In this document: positions 10,801-19,534 of the stretch, piece by piece
Numbering within the stretch: the first letter of the stretch is position 1
Layout: each line of letters begins with the position of its first letter
Source: Flavobacterium sp. N502536
GTDB lineage: Bacteria > Bacteroidota > Bacteroidia > Flavobacteriales > Flavobacteriaceae
Assembly (NCBI RefSeq): GCF_025947345.1
Contig: NZ_CP110011.1
Span: forward strand, 3,658,001 to 3,722,000
Length of the DNA stretch: 64,000 nucleotides
Reading direction: 5' to 3'
Notes under the pieces: model-generated
The model's input: only the letters and a program-made list of their open reading frames with translations
Database searches by the model: none
Told to the model about the DNA's origin: nothing
Program-made: the position numbers and the translations under genes

Positions 10801-12611
10801 GTTTGACCGCTAAACTGATTTTGCATGATGTTAATGGCAACGTCTACTTTCAGACTTGCAGATACATCGGTAGCAACCAAAGAGATTTCGTTGATGGTTA
10901 CAGGGAAATTACTAACCGCGGCATCTTTCTCCTGAATGTGTTTGTAACCAAAATAATCAGCCGTTAGGTAAGGCACGACTGTTTGTAAGGTTAAATTCTG
11001 GAAGATGATTCCTTTAAAATTAAGAGCTTCCTTTTTCTCACCATCAGCATTAGTGGTTTCAGAAGATTTAATTGGTGAGGCAGCCAGTTCGGCTGCAGTA
11101 GTATTTTTATTGCTGCCTTTTAAAGCTAAACTTCCGTAAAGAACGGCTTTAGGTAAAAACTTACCGTCTTTTACCCTTAATTCCAAATAGGAGTTTTTTT
11201 CTAAAGAAGCCGTTGATTTAAAAGCCTGGAAGCAAATATTGTTGGTTACATCAGCTTTAAGGATATATTCGTTGTCTACAGGGTTTATGATCGCATTGTA
11301 CGCTAACCTTCCTCTTGATTTAGGATCACACTGGGTGTTATCTTCCGAAGAAAGGGGTAAAACAATTTCACCATTGAAAGCGGCTGCTGTCAGGGAATTG
11401 GCACGGAACTCCATTTCGATATGGTCTAATGAAAACTGCCAGCCGGAAGCACTTCCTTCTTTAAGGCTAAAAACATTATCACCGATGAATTTTCCGGAAA
11501 CCCCCATTCGGTCAATTAAAAGATTGGCGGCTTCAAATTTGACCCTTTTGTTTTCGTCTCTTTTATTGAACTGTTCCGGTAATACAACTTTCAGAGATTT
11601 TACATAAAAACCTCTCCATAAATTTTCATTGCCTGGTACCAGATAATCTTTGACATAATCGGCATCGGGCCATTCGATTTTATCAGAGTTTCTAATGTCA
11701 CTCAAATCGATTACGGCATTATTTAGTTCAAAGGCAGGTCCTTTGCCCTTATAAGACGTCAGTTGAAATTTGGGTAATGAAATTTCAATCAGTATATCAT
11801 TCCAGTTGGATACTATTGTCTTGAAGGAACCTGTTACGCGGGTAGGAGCGGGAATAAGCTTGTACTGATCATCGACGGGTTCTAGATAATTTCTTGAAAA
11901 CTCAACGTCTGCGGTAATTCCAAGTTCCTTGAAACCGTTACAGTCAATCGTTACATACGTCTTTTTTTCTACAAGTCCGGTAGACATTTCCATGCCTCCT
12001 CTTAAAATAAGCAACGAATTCGGACCATTGATGTTAAGTGGAACGTCTCCCAGTAAAACCAGGTTCGTGGCACCAACCAATCCACCTTTGTGCGAAAGTT
12101 TAATACCGTTAGCCCCAAAGAATAACTCTTTAGGTCTTCCAAGTGAATCTTTCTGTGGAATTACGATTTTTACAAAAGCAGTAAGCTCCGTGTATTGCGG
12201 AGTAAATTTGGCGCTGCTGATTCCTAACATGTACTGAATTCCTCCGATGGTTTTCTTTATACCAAGAGGCAGCATGGATAATTTTTTGGGCTCTAAAAAA
12301 TCAGTAAGATTATCGTTTTTAGCAATCTCCTTAAAAACGGACATGGCCAGATCACGATCTTTATTGGTTTCCTGCGAAACCGGAAAATTCTTTTTTAGAA
12401 ACTCATTAGTGAATTCGCTTTCGGGAGCCTGGTAGTAACTCAGCGAATTGTTGAGAAGACCAACATCGTCTTTGGGAAAATTTTTAGAAATAAAAACCTT
12501 CTTTGAATTGGTAATGGTATCGGTATACGTATTAGAAAAGCAATTGATGCTAACTAAAAACAAAATAATACATACGATAAAAGGAAATAACTTAAGAGTA
12601 GTTTTTTTCAA
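7884..12611 (-). CDS. Giant exported protein of unknown function (1575 residues)
   Basis: Begins with a signal peptide (KLFPFIVCIILFLVSINCFS). I do not recognise the family. The body is rich in Gly and alternating hydrophobic residues, as in beta-rich envelope proteins; FKGFGGGAYYRMRKDGF lies near residue 710, a Pro-rich loop DDIPGSPPPPDIV near 925, and IRKKISIIKGGGAVLLQA near 1040. The C-terminal 450 residues look like beta-sandwich modules and end GGQAGTSSIFTFNKTN, without an obvious sorting domain. It is the first gene of the exported operon. An outer-membrane or surface scaffold role for the downstream FN3 and SprB-like proteins is inference only. Confidence 0.7.
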   Translation of the reverse strand: MKKTTLKLFPFIVCIILFLVSINCFSNTYTDTITNSKKVFISKNFPKDDVGLLNNSLSYYQAPESEFTNEFLKKNFPVSQETNKDRDLAMSVFKEIAKNDNLTDFLEPKKLSMLPLGIKKTIGGIQYMLGISSAKFTPQYTELTAFVKIVIPQKDSLGRPKELFFGANGIKLSHKGGLVGATNLVLLGDVPLNINGPNSLLILRGGMEMSTGLVEKKTYVTIDCNGFKELGITADVEFSRNYLEPVDDQYKLIPAPTRVTGSFKTIVSNWNDILIEISLPKFQLTSYKGKGPAFELNNAVIDLSDIRNSDKIEWPDADYVKDYLVPGNENLWRGFYVKSLKVVLPEQFNKRDENKRVKFEAANLLIDRMGVSGKFIGDNVFSLKEGSASGWQFSLDHIEMEFRANSLTAAAFNGEIVLPLSSEDNTQCDPKSRGRLAYNAIINPVDNEYILKADVTNNICFQAFKSTASLEKNSYLELRVKDGKFLPKAVLYGSLALKGSNKNTTAAELAASPIKSSETTNADGEKKEALNFKGIIFQNLTLQTVVPYLTADYFGYKHIQEKDAAVSNFPVTINEISLVATDVSASLKVDVAINIMQNQFSGQTKFYVIGSFDREKGIQKWKYERIKFEEIKVAADLGGVKFKGSITIMDNDPVYGNGFKGSVSADFTGGIKVEANAIFGSTTFRYWYVDAMVDNLNIPAGAITFKGFGGGAYYRMRKDGFSSSFVASKSNYVPDAESGLGVKAMIKFAGTATANAFWGGAGFEIAFNNNSGINRISIYGEGHIMQPFEIPGAEEITKALKTVTENESIMGQIATEALKTSNLSAAAEQLYPNDVKNSMGINAFAAIEYDFRAKTLHGTFDLYIDTPGGFIQGRSSGNRAGWAVLHFGPDKWYIRAGNPTDRLGIKIAIGSIEVEAGGYFMLGDDIPGSPPPPDIVAQLLRVDVAKLNYMRDENSIASGKGFAFGADFSIKTGNLSFLMFYANFQAGFGFDIMVKDYGEAQCKGSGQIGINGWYANGQSYAYMQGELGINIKLFFIRKKISIIKGGGAVLLQAKLPNPVWIRGYMAGEFSLLGGAVKGSFRFKLEFGEQCEFISANPLEGLKSIADITPAQGTKDVDVFTVPQVGFNMPVDKNFNIEGDDGVKTYRLKLEEYTVKKAGVPVIGSLSWNKTSDLVSFNSFEILPEKSELTLTVKVSFQEYTNGAWKTIMDQGQVAMETETRTFTTGVAPNNIPVTNIAYSYPVFDQKYVYQNESKEAYVVLKIGQAYLFDLKPGQSQKAYYKTGTKTGNGAISYNTELKKVIVSMPALENVKPYNLSLMTLETVKDANANLSESFDKQDLGTNANVEVKSNKLAETLTGGQGIELLQYNFNTSQYNTFQEKMAAKKARKTHIEIIEADIHALHAESTATEAFDEIEIAGTPQSMNIPLVSVEAVLDDSYFKNDIYPLIYKGYPLEADLTLNRNTSILGNPPVKGMEIITSYLADLINNPKSPYLRDRLPYRYNQPFYYKDDFIKIQYKVVNKYVNSQNRAMIDKYNYIITGRFPMIKDGTYNVRLNYILPGGQAGTSSIFTFNKTN

Positions 12612-12947
12612 GTCTTAGTAGGTTTGGTTGGTATTAAGCAATATAGTGACGCGTAAGCGGATCTAAAGCAACTTATTCAGGGGCACCCAAATAGAGGTGA
12701 TTTTAACAGAAAAGAAATCGTTTTGAGGCTGCAACTTTTCTTTTCATAACATTAGATTTCAGGGACAGAGCCGTAAAGTAATAGGCTCCTTTTCTTTATG
12801 TTCATTAGATTATCAAATGTTAGTTTTGTTAAATTTTTGCCAAACATAAACAATCTCTGACTTTATTCTTTACGGGATTCCACATTATGGCAAAAAAAAA
12901 CTCCTGATTGCTCAGGAGTTTGATTTATACTATAAAAATGTAAGTAT
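12612..12947. other. Intergenic leader region of the exported operon
   Basis: 336 bp without a gene, upstream of the 1575-residue gene and downstream of yebC. It contains the yebC terminator (12892-12922). A weak minus-strand promoter candidate is present: TTTG (complement of 12841-12844), an 18-nt gap, and TAACATTTG (complement of 12814-12822), one base longer than the consensus TAnnTTTG. If real, the operon has a 5' leader of about 200 nt. No ORF or clear RNA structure was recognised in it. Confidence 0.3.
12892..12922 (-). terminator. Rho-independent terminator of yebC
   Basis: On the minus strand a perfect 9-bp stem (AACTCCTGA / TCAGGAGTT) with a 4-nt loop is followed by a run of nine T residues. 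It lies 26 bp after the yebC stop codon. Confidence 0.9.
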
Positions 12948-13661
12948 TTACTCTTCTTTCATGGTGTGATAAACGTTCATCACATCGTCATCTTCTTCGA
13001 TTTTTTCGATTAGTTTTTCAACATCCGCAATTTGAGCTTCGGTAAGCTCTTTTGTAATTTGAGGAATACGTTCAAAACCTGAAGATAAAATTTCAAGACC
13101 TCTGTTTTCCAGTTCTTTTTGTAAAGCTCCAAAGCTTCCAAAAGGAGCATAGATTAAGATTCCGTCTTCGTCTTCGAAAACTTCTTCAGCACCAAAATCA
13201 ATTAGTTCTAACTCTAATTCTTCAGCATCGATTTCACCTTTTGCAATTCTGAAATTACAAGTATGGTCAAACATAAATTCAACTGAACCCTGAGTTCCCA
13301 TAGTTCCGTTGCATTTATTAAAATAGCTTCTGATGTTGGCTACTGTTCTGTTATTGTTGTCAGATGCTGTTTCAATTAAAATCGCAATTCCGTGAGGAGC
13401 GTATCCTTCAAACAGAATTTCTTTATAGTTGGCAGTATCTTTATTACTTGCATTTTTTATCGCACGCTCCACATTGTCCTTAGGCATGTTAGCAGCTTTT
13501 GCATTTTGTATTACAGCTCTTAATCTAGAATTGGCATCCGGGTTTGGGCCACCTTCTTTAACAGCCATAACGATATCTTTACCGATTCGGGTAAATGTTT
13601 TGGCCATTGCCGACCAACGTTTCATTTTTCTTCCTTTTCTAAATTCGAACGCTCTTCCCAT
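12948..13661 (-). CDS. yebC: YebC/PmpR family protein
   Basis: 237 residues, the usual family length. Typical stretches are WSAMAKTFTRIGKDIVMAVK, GGPNPDANSRLRAVIQNAK, MPKDNVERAIKNA and EGYAPHGIAILIE. Known of the family: cytosolic proteins annotated as transcriptional regulators, with more recent work on relatives pointing to a role at stalled ribosomes. The N-terminus reads MGRAFEFRKGRKMKRWSAMAK, close to the usual MGRAFE(F/Y)RK form, which fixes the start. It has its own consensus promoter and terminator, so it is monocistronic. Confidence 0.95.
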   Translation of the reverse strand: MGRAFEFRKGRKMKRWSAMAKTFTRIGKDIVMAVKEGGPNPDANSRLRAVIQNAKAANMPKDNVERAIKNASNKDTANYKEILFEGYAPHGIAILIETASDNNNRTVANIRSYFNKCNGTMGTQGSVEFMFDHTCNFRIAKGEIDAEELELELIDFGAEEVFEDEDGILIYAPFGSFGALQKELENRGLEILSSGFERIPQITKELTEAQIADVEKLIEKIEEDDDVMNVYHTMKEE

Positions 13662-13684
13662 TTCTAATTTTTAGTTTTGTGAGG

Positions 13685-13715
13685 CAAAAATACGGTTATT
13701 CCTTATTTTTCCAAA
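13685..13715 (-). promoter_or_regulatory. Bacteroidetes-type promoter of yebC
   Basis: Minus strand reads TTTG (complement of 13712-13715), exactly 19 nt, then TATTTTTG (complement of 13685-13692). This matches the known Bacteroidetes -33 TTTG / -7 TAnnTTTG consensus and spacing. Expected start of transcription is about 15-20 nt upstream of the ATG. Confidence 0.75.
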
Positions 13716-13764
13716 ATCAATCGTATTCTTTTTTAGTGATTGTTAGGACTTAGAAGTTAAAAAA

Positions 13765-13873
13765 GTTTCAAGTTTCAGGTTTCAGGTGGTTAGTACCCAT
13801 GAAACAAAAGGGCATCTCGTTTTACAAATTGGTCTTTTGTGAACCAAAAAACGTGAAACCTGAAACCTGAAAC
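13765..13873. repeat. Inverted pair of heptamer arrays
   Basis: 13765-13787 is three copies of GTTTCA(A/G); 13854-13873 is its complement (TGAAACC twice plus TGAAAC). The two arms can pair around a loop of about 66 nt. Between them CAAAAG and CTTTTGT give a smaller inner pair. The structure sits just downstream of the S41 protease stop and may serve as its transcript end. Confidence 0.7.
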
Positions 13874-13880
13874 AAAAAAG

Positions 13881-15911
13881 TTATTTAGAAGTATTAAACT
13901 CATTAATAACATTCACCGCTTCATTTAAATACGGATTTGTTTTAAGGTTGTCGATCTGGTACTGGTTGATGGTTTTATCATTGGGATAAACTCCGAGTAA
14001 AAACTGGTTTACCGTTGAATTGTAAACATCTAACGGATTGTTTTCGTCGTTGAAAGTATTGATTTCCTTCCAAAGAGAATTTACGATTTTCTTTTGTTTG
14101 AAAACAGCCTCCAGCGTCATCGGAATTTCTGCTTTTGGTTTATTGACCAGCTGGTCAATTTTTTGATTGATTTCTTTTATATTATTAAAAAAGTAATTGT
14201 CGGCCAGTCTTGTTGTACTGTTTTTGGCCAGTTTGTCGATCAGCACGCGCTTTACATAAGGTTTGAACTTTAAGAACGGTGTGATACTATCATTTTTAAT
14301 GGCAGTAGGGAAATCACTTTCTTTTTGATAAACATCTTCGTAAAATTCCGGAAGAACGACATCGGGTTTCACGCCTATATATTGGTGACTTTTACCTGTA
14401 ACTCTGTAGAATTTATTAATGGTGATTTTTAAAAAGTCGGTATTTTTAGTTTCGTCAAGCGAAAGAATGGTTTGCATCGTAGCTTTTCCAAGCGTATTAC
14501 TCCCTAATAATAAAGCACGGTTGTAATCTTGTAATATCGTGGAGAAAAATTCGCTTGCAGAAGCGGTGTTGCTGTTTACCAATATTACAATCGGACCTTT
14601 ATAAATCAATCCTTTATACGGGTCATTGATAACCGATTTCCCCTGATTGCGGTCTACAACAATAGAAAGCGGCCCGTAATCGATAAACATTCCTGCCAGT
14701 TTTATGGCTTCTTCCATCGATCCGCCACCGTTGTCAATCAGGTCGATTACCAGTCCTTTAATATCGTCTCTTTCGAGTTTTATAACCTCGCGTGCCACAT
14801 CATCGGCACAGCCTTTACGGCTATTACCTTCTAAATCGGCATAAAAACTTGGGATTTTGATGTACCCAATTTTACTGTCTTTCCCAATAATAAAGCTGAA
14901 AACAGAGTTCTCCTCGTCTTTCATCACCTTCTTTTCGATATAAACATCAAAGCTTTTGCCTGAATTTCGTTTTAAGGTTAGTGTGATGCTTTTATTGGAT
15001 TCCGATAAAATCAAAGTCGAGATGGATTCCAGCGAAGCACAGGAAACCTGCAAAGTTTCTTTTTGATTGGATATCGAAATGATCTGATCGCCTTTTTTAA
15101 TCTGCCCCGTCTGATAGGCAGGACCATTAGGATCAATTTCGGCTACAATGATCTCATTTTTTTCATTGAGATTCACGGTCATTCCCAATGAAAGATGTTC
15201 TTTTGAGAGTGAGGCCACAAAGCTCGTTTTAGAATCGTCACTAAAATAGGCCGTATGCGGATCAAAATAGGTACAGAAGAAATTATAGAACTTTTCCTCC
15301 TGTTTGGTATTCGTTTCCAGTAACGTGTTAATTCGGCAGATCTCGTTTGTCAGAATTAGTTTTTTTGACTTGAGTTCGATAGATTGGAAATTGGCTTTGA
15401 TCGAATCTAAGTTATCACTTGTTTCGGCTATCTCGTCCAAAATCTGATAGCGGATTTTTTTGAGCCATACTTTTTCGATATCTTCTTTTTTCAGGTAAAA
15501 AGGAAATGATTTTTTATAAAATCGTATCGTATCGTTTTTGTTGTAATCAATAGGGTTGGCCTGAATTTTTTCGAGAACCTGTTTGGTTCTCAAAAGCCCT
15601 TCTTTGTATTTGGAAGTAATATCGGCGAGAAAACTACAATCGTTACTTAGAATAAAATCATCTAAGTTGGTACGGTATTTTTCGGCCATTTTATCGTATT
15701 CCGTTTTGAAAAAAATATTTCGGGAGGGATCCAATTCGTTAATCAGATTATCAAATACGAAAATCGACAAACTGTCATCTACCGGTTTAGGTCTGATATG
15801 TTCCTCCTGAATAACTGCATTTATTTTGTTGACTATTTCACAGGTTGGGTCACTACTTTGACTAAACAGAAAGTTTGTGGTTAACATCAATGCCAGTGCA
15901 ATTTTTTTCAT
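13881..15911 (-). CDS. Exported carboxy-terminal processing protease (S41 family)
   Basis: 676 residues with a signal peptide (KKIALALMLTTNFLFSQ). A PDZ domain lies at about residues 245-330 (LGMTVNLNEKNEIIVAEI, KKGDQIISI). The S41 catalytic core follows, with GYIKIPSFY, DLIDNGGGS, the serine in NTASASEF (about 450) and the lysine in GKATMQ (about 475). The length fits the long Prc/Tsp subgroup. Likely a periplasmic Ser/Lys protease that trims or degrades proteins from their C-termini. It stands alone, about 300 bp downstream of gcvT. Confidence 0.9.
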   Translation of the reverse strand: MKKIALALMLTTNFLFSQSSDPTCEIVNKINAVIQEEHIRPKPVDDSLSIFVFDNLINELDPSRNIFFKTEYDKMAEKYRTNLDDFILSNDCSFLADITSKYKEGLLRTKQVLEKIQANPIDYNKNDTIRFYKKSFPFYLKKEDIEKVWLKKIRYQILDEIAETSDNLDSIKANFQSIELKSKKLILTNEICRINTLLETNTKQEEKFYNFFCTYFDPHTAYFSDDSKTSFVASLSKEHLSLGMTVNLNEKNEIIVAEIDPNGPAYQTGQIKKGDQIISISNQKETLQVSCASLESISTLILSESNKSITLTLKRNSGKSFDVYIEKKVMKDEENSVFSFIIGKDSKIGYIKIPSFYADLEGNSRKGCADDVAREVIKLERDDIKGLVIDLIDNGGGSMEEAIKLAGMFIDYGPLSIVVDRNQGKSVINDPYKGLIYKGPIVILVNSNTASASEFFSTILQDYNRALLLGSNTLGKATMQTILSLDETKNTDFLKITINKFYRVTGKSHQYIGVKPDVVLPEFYEDVYQKESDFPTAIKNDSITPFLKFKPYVKRVLIDKLAKNSTTRLADNYFFNNIKEINQKIDQLVNKPKAEIPMTLEAVFKQKKIVNSLWKEINTFNDENNPLDVYNSTVNQFLLGVYPNDKTINQYQIDNLKTNPYLNEAVNVINEFNTSK

Positions 15912-16214
15912 AGATGGAAATCTTCGTTCAGATTAAAATTACGCTTATTTTTTCATAAAAGGCTATACTTTTCTAAAAATTCTTACATTCATATGATTTT
16001 TATTCTGGAGAGTTTTTGCCACGAATTCACGAATTTGTTTAGTTTTTTTATGTCTAATCGTACCGGAATTTTTGACGATGAAACTTGTTACGTTCTATAG
16101 ATTCATTAGAATCAAAAAGAATCAATTTAATCCTTTTAATCTGTGGCAAAAAAAAACTAAAAAAAAAATGCATCACTTGTAAGTAATGCATTTTTAAAAT
16201 ATTAGGATGGAATA
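15912..16214. other. Intergenic region between gcvT and the S41 protease gene
   Basis: 303 bp with no gene. It contains the gcvT terminator at its right end and a widely spaced inverted repeat, TTTGCCAC (16015-16022) and GTGGCAAA (16143-16150). Next to the left arm is an octamer duplication (CACGAATT twice). The -7-like TAATTTTA for the protease gene (minus strand, around 15938) is one base off consensus. Confidence 0.4.
16160..16197 (-). terminator. Rho-independent terminator of gcvT
   Basis: On the minus strand the arms ATGCATTACTT and AAGTGATGCAT pair with a 3-nt loop (one G-T wobble), followed by a run of about ten T residues. It is 18 bp after the gcvT stop. Confidence 0.85.
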
Positions 16215-17297
16215 TTATTTCTTATAAAAAGGTAATTTGACCACTTTTGCAGCTACATCATTTTTTCTGATTCGGATAAAGATATCACTGTCAACAGCAC
16301 TATTAGGTACGGTTACATATCCTAATCCAATACCTTTATTCATAGAAGGTGACATTGTTCCTGAAGTTACGATACCAATTACAGCACCCGAAGCGTCTAC
16401 AATTTCGTAATCGTGTCTTGGTACTGCACGCTCCTGCATTTCAAAAGCAATTAATTTGCGGCTAACACCTTCTTCTTTTTGTTTTTTCAGATTTTCTGAA
16501 TTGGTAAAATCTTTAGTGAATTTAGTAATCCAGCCTAATCCTGCTTCTAATGGTGAAGTGGTATCGTTAATATCGTTTCCGTACAAACAGAATCCCATTT
16601 CAAGACGTAAAGTATCACGTGCTGCCAGTCCGATAGGTTTAATTCCGAAAGCTGCACCCGCTTCGAAAACTTTCTTCCAAATAGCTTCGGCATCAGCATT
16701 TTTGCAGTAAATTTCAAATCCACCAGAACCGGTATAACCCGTTGCAGAAATGATTACATCACTAAAACCAGCAAAATCAGCTACTTCAAAATGGTAATAA
16801 GTAATAGCTGCAAGGTCTATAGAAGATAAAGGCTGCATAGCCTCAACCGCTTTTGGTCCCTGAATAGCCAGTAAAGAATAGTCATCAGAAAGGTTTTTCA
16901 TTTCAACACCCAAATCATTGTGTGAAGAAATCCAGTTCCAGTCTTTTTCGATATTTGAAGCATTTACAACCAGTAAATACTCTTCTTCTTTCATTTTATA
17001 TACAATCAAATCATCTACAATTCCACCTTCATTGTTTGGCAGACAAGAATATTGTGCTCTTCCAATAGTCAAAGTTGAAGCATCGTTTGAAGTTACTTTT
17101 TGAATCAAAGCCAAAGCATTTGGGCCTGTCAGTAAAAATTCTCCCATATGCGAAACGTCGAAAACGCCCACGCTGTTGCGAACTGTTTCGTGTTCAGCAT
17201 TTACACCCTCATAGGTAATGGGCATATTATAACCGGCAAAAGGTAGCATTTTCGCTCCCAAACTCTCATGTATGTGCGTAAGCGCAGTATTTTTCAT
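16215..17297 (-). CDS. gcvT: Aminomethyltransferase, glycine cleavage system T protein
   Basis: 360 residues, normal for GcvT. Diagnostic stretches are [48 protein letters not shown] and [13 protein letters not shown]. It transfers the methylene group of the aminomethyl-lipoyl H protein to tetrahydrofolate, releasing ammonia. The other gcv genes are not in the window, so the system is split in this genome, as is common in Bacteroidetes. No glycine riboswitch was recognised upstream. Monocistronic, with its own promoter and terminator. Confidence 0.95.
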   Translation of the reverse strand: MKNTALTHIHESLGAKMLPFAGYNMPITYEGVNAEHETVRNSVGVFDVSHMGEFLLTGPNALALIQKVTSNDASTLTIGRAQYSCLPNNEGGIVDDLIVYKMKEEEYLLVVNASNIEKDWNWISSHNDLGVEMKNLSDDYSLLAIQGPKAVEAMQPLSSIDLAAITYYHFEVADFAGFSDVIISATGYTGSGGFEIYCKNADAEAIWKKVFEAGAAFGIKPIGLAARDTLRLEMGFCLYGNDINDTTSPLEAGLGWITKFTKDFTNSENLKKQKEEGVSRKLIAFEMQERAVPRHDYEIVDASGAVIGIVTSGTMSPSMNKGIGLGYVTVPNSAVDSDIFIRIRKNDVAAKVVKLPFYKK

Positions 17298-17322
17298 TGT
17301 GTTGTTTTATAAAATTGTGTCG

Positions 17323-17330
17323 CAAATTTA
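17323..17330 (-). promoter_or_regulatory. -7 promoter element of gcvT
   Basis: TAAATTTG on the minus strand, a perfect match to TAnnTTTG, ending 25 bp upstream of the ATG. No clear TTG lies at the expected -33 distance. Confidence 0.6.
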
Positions 17331-17555
17331 TTTAAAAAATACCGAAGATTTATATACTAAATTATTAAAATTCGCAATATTCTTGCCTAATTTATGCATA
17401 CGTAGCAATATCCTCTAGTTTGGGCAGCCTGTTGTGTTTTTGTTTTTTAGGGATTAAGAGAAACAGCACAGCGGTAATACAATCTGAATTTTAGGGCTGC
17501 ATGAAGTGTCTCTTTCTTCATTTTTTATGTAACTTTAAGACATTAAATCAGTTCG

Positions 17556-18404
17556 ATGAAAGATCCATTTTTAATCACAAAAGAAGAGATTCTGAAATTC
17601 TACAAACCGGTAAATCCGTTGACACATAAAGGACTTCAGGGGCATGCGGTTATAATTGCGGGAAGCTATGGCAAAATGGGAGCAGCGGTTTTGGCCTCAA
17701 AATCCTGCTTAAAATCGGGTTGTGGACTCGTAACTGCTTTTATACCCAAATGTGGTTATCAAATTCTGCAAATCTCGATTCCCGAAGTGATGGTGCTTAC
17801 CGATGAAAACACCAATTTTATGACTAGTATTCATCTTCCGTTACTGCCTCAGGCCATTGGACTAGGTCCGGGAATCGGGCAGGAGCTGGGTACGCAAAAG
17901 GCTTTATTTGAATTTCTAAGAGTTAATAAATCTCCTTTAGTACTGGATGCCGACGCTTTGAATATTCTGGCGGAAAACCTCTCCTGGTTAGAACTGCTTC
18001 CCGAAAACACGATTCTCACACCACATCCCAAAGAACTGGAACGTTTAATTGGGAAGTGGAATTCGGAATCCGAAAAATTTCAAAAGACGATTGCTTTTTC
18101 AGAAAAATACAAAGTTATTATGGTCATGAAAGGAGCACCGACCTATATCATCATCAAAACTGAAATCTACGAAAACACGACCGGAAATGTAGCTTTAGCC
18201 ACTGCCGGAAGCGGAGATACTCTCACCGGAATGATTACAGGCTTATTGGCTCAGGGCTATGAACCTAAGTATGCAGCAAAATTGGGTGTTTTCCTTCACG
18301 GATTAACCGCCGATATTACACTGCCAGAAACCGGTTACCAGTCGTTTATAGCATCAGATATCATCGAAAATCTTGGGAAAGCCTTTTTGTTTTTAGAGCA
18401 TTAG
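17556..18404 (+). CDS. nnrD: ADP/ATP-dependent NAD(P)H-hydrate dehydratase
   Basis: 282 residues covering only the ribokinase-like dehydratase domain ([58 protein letters not shown]). The enzyme dehydrates damaged hydrated NAD(P)H in a nucleotide-dependent repair reaction. The N-terminal epimerase domain (NnrE) that is often fused to it is absent; the length fits the stand-alone form known from Bacillus. TAACTTTA at 17530-17537, one base off the -7 consensus, precedes the ATG. Divergent from gcvT. Confidence 0.92.
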   Translation: MKDPFLITKEEILKFYKPVNPLTHKGLQGHAVIIAGSYGKMGAAVLASKSCLKSGCGLVTAFIPKCGYQILQISIPEVMVLTDENTNFMTSIHLPLLPQAIGLGPGIGQELGTQKALFEFLRVNKSPLVLDADALNILAENLSWLELLPENTILTPHPKELERLIGKWNSESEKFQKTIAFSEKYKVIMVMKGAPTYIIIKTEIYENTTGNVALATAGSGDTLTGMITGLLAQGYEPKYAAKLGVFLHGLTADITLPETGYQSFIASDIIENLGKAFLFLEH

Positions 18405-18425
18405 GTTTTTAGATTGTCAACATCT

Positions 18426-18657
18426 AAACCCGACAGGTTTTTAAAACCTGTCGGGTTTGATAACGGTTTGTTATGACGAGGATATTAGTTTTCAATTTTT
18501 TAAAATGTGTCGCCCCTATAGGGCTCTTTAAATTTGAGGTATGCATTTGAAACCGGATTAAAATCCGGTCTTACAATATCTAGTCGAGCCAATGGCTCTT
18601 TTTATCCAACTAAAGCAACACTCTAAACCCGACAGGTTTTTAAAACCTGTCGGGTTT
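18426..18657. repeat. Cluster of five palindromes bounded by two identical 33-bp palindromes
   Basis: 18426-18458 and 18625-18657 are identical perfect palindromes (arms AAACCCGACAGGTTTT around one T). Between them lie GCCCCTATAGGGC (18512-18524), ACCGGATT with its inverted arm (18552-18569) and GAGCCAATGGCTC (18586-18598). The cluster fills most of the 347-bp gap between nnrD and the HipA-like gene. The first palindrome may terminate nnrD, but the set as a whole looks like REP-type repeat elements. Confidence 0.8.
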
Positions 18658-18738
18658 GCTACATTACGGTATCAAACATTCCACATCAAACATTTCACAT
18701 TTCACATCTTACCTTTAAAATCTGCAATCAAAAATCAG

Positions 18739-18746
18739 TAAGTTTG
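18739..18746 (+). promoter_or_regulatory. -7 promoter element of the HipA-like gene
   Basis: TAAGTTTG, a perfect TAnnTTTG match, ends only 5 bp before the ATG at 18752. If used, the transcript would be leaderless or nearly so. Confidence 0.5.
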
Positions 18747-18751
18747 TATCT

Positions 18752-19534
18752 ATGAAAAATACTTTTGATCTGAGAACGGTAAATGTTACCCGTTACATCA
18801 CGCCTTTGCGCGAAGGCGGTTCCTTACCCGCTTTGGCAGAAGCCGATGACGATTTTAAATACGTCTTAAAATTCAAAGGAGCCGGTCATGGCGTAAAAGC
18901 TTTGATCGCCGAATTGGTAGGCGGACAAATAGCCAAAGCTTTGAAACTGAAATTGCCGGAGCTGGTTTTCGCCAATCTTGATGAAGCTTTTGGAAGAACG
19001 GAAGCCGACGAAGAAATTCAGGATTTACTGCAAGGAAGTCAGGGATTAAATCTGGCGCTTCATTTTTTATCGGGAGCGATAACATTCGACCCTGTTGTTA
19101 CAACTGTAGATGCCAAACTGGCTTCGCAAATTGTTTGGCTGGATGCTTATATTACAAACGTCGACCGTACCTTCAAAAATACAAATATGCTGATTTGGCA
19201 TAAAGAATTATGGTTAATTGATCATGGTGCATGTTTGTATTTCCATCATTCCTGGAACAATTGGGAACAGCATGCCAAAAGCCCGTTTGCTTTGATTAAA
19301 GACCATGTTTTATTGCCACAAGCGTCACTTTTAAAGGAAGTTGATGCCGAATTTAAAGCGCTTTTATCACCGGAAATACTAGAAGAAATCGTAAACACAA
19401 TTCCGCTGGAATGGCTGCAATGGGAAGATACCGACGAAACGCCGGAGACCTTGCGCAACGTATATTTACAGTTTTTGCAGACCCGATTAAATCATTCAGA
19501 AATCTTTGTAAACCAGGCACAAAATGCAAGATAG
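18752..19534 (+). CDS. HipA-like kinase-fold protein
   Basis: 260 residues resembling the HipA-like kinase family found beside DUF3037 proteins. Visible kinase-type motifs are YVLKFKGAGHG (nucleotide-binding strand with Lys), AELVGGQIAKAL, the catalytic-loop-like NVDRTFKNTN and the DFG-like LIDHGACLYF. It is shorter than toxin HipA (about 440 residues) and lacks the HipA N-subdomain; no HipB-type antitoxin is adjacent. The 11-bp overlap with the DUF3037 gene suggests translational coupling and joint function. Whether it phosphorylates anything is not shown by the sequence. Confidence 0.7.
   Translation: MKNTFDLRTVNVTRYITPLREGGSLPALAEADDDFKYVLKFKGAGHGVKALIAELVGGQIAKALKLKLPELVFANLDEAFGRTEADEEIQDLLQGSQGLNLALHFLSGAITFDPVVTTVDAKLASQIVWLDAYITNVDRTFKNTNMLIWHKELWLIDHGACLYFHHSWNNWEQHAKSPFALIKDHVLLPQASLLKEVDAEFKALLSPEILEEIVNTIPLEWLQWEDTDETPETLRNVYLQFLQTRLNHSEIFVNQAQNAR

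Noticed and set aside
11239-11607. 122-codon plus-strand ORF inside the 1575-residue gene
   Set aside because: Antisense shadow of a well-supported coding frame; no upstream promoter or recognisable domain.
1-12611. Polysaccharide utilisation locus
   Set aside because: No SusC/SusD pair, glycosidase or sensor genes; products are adhesin-like repeat proteins.
17298-17555. Glycine riboswitch upstream of gcvT
   Set aside because: The -7 element at 17323 leaves too little leader for an aptamer and no conserved core was seen.
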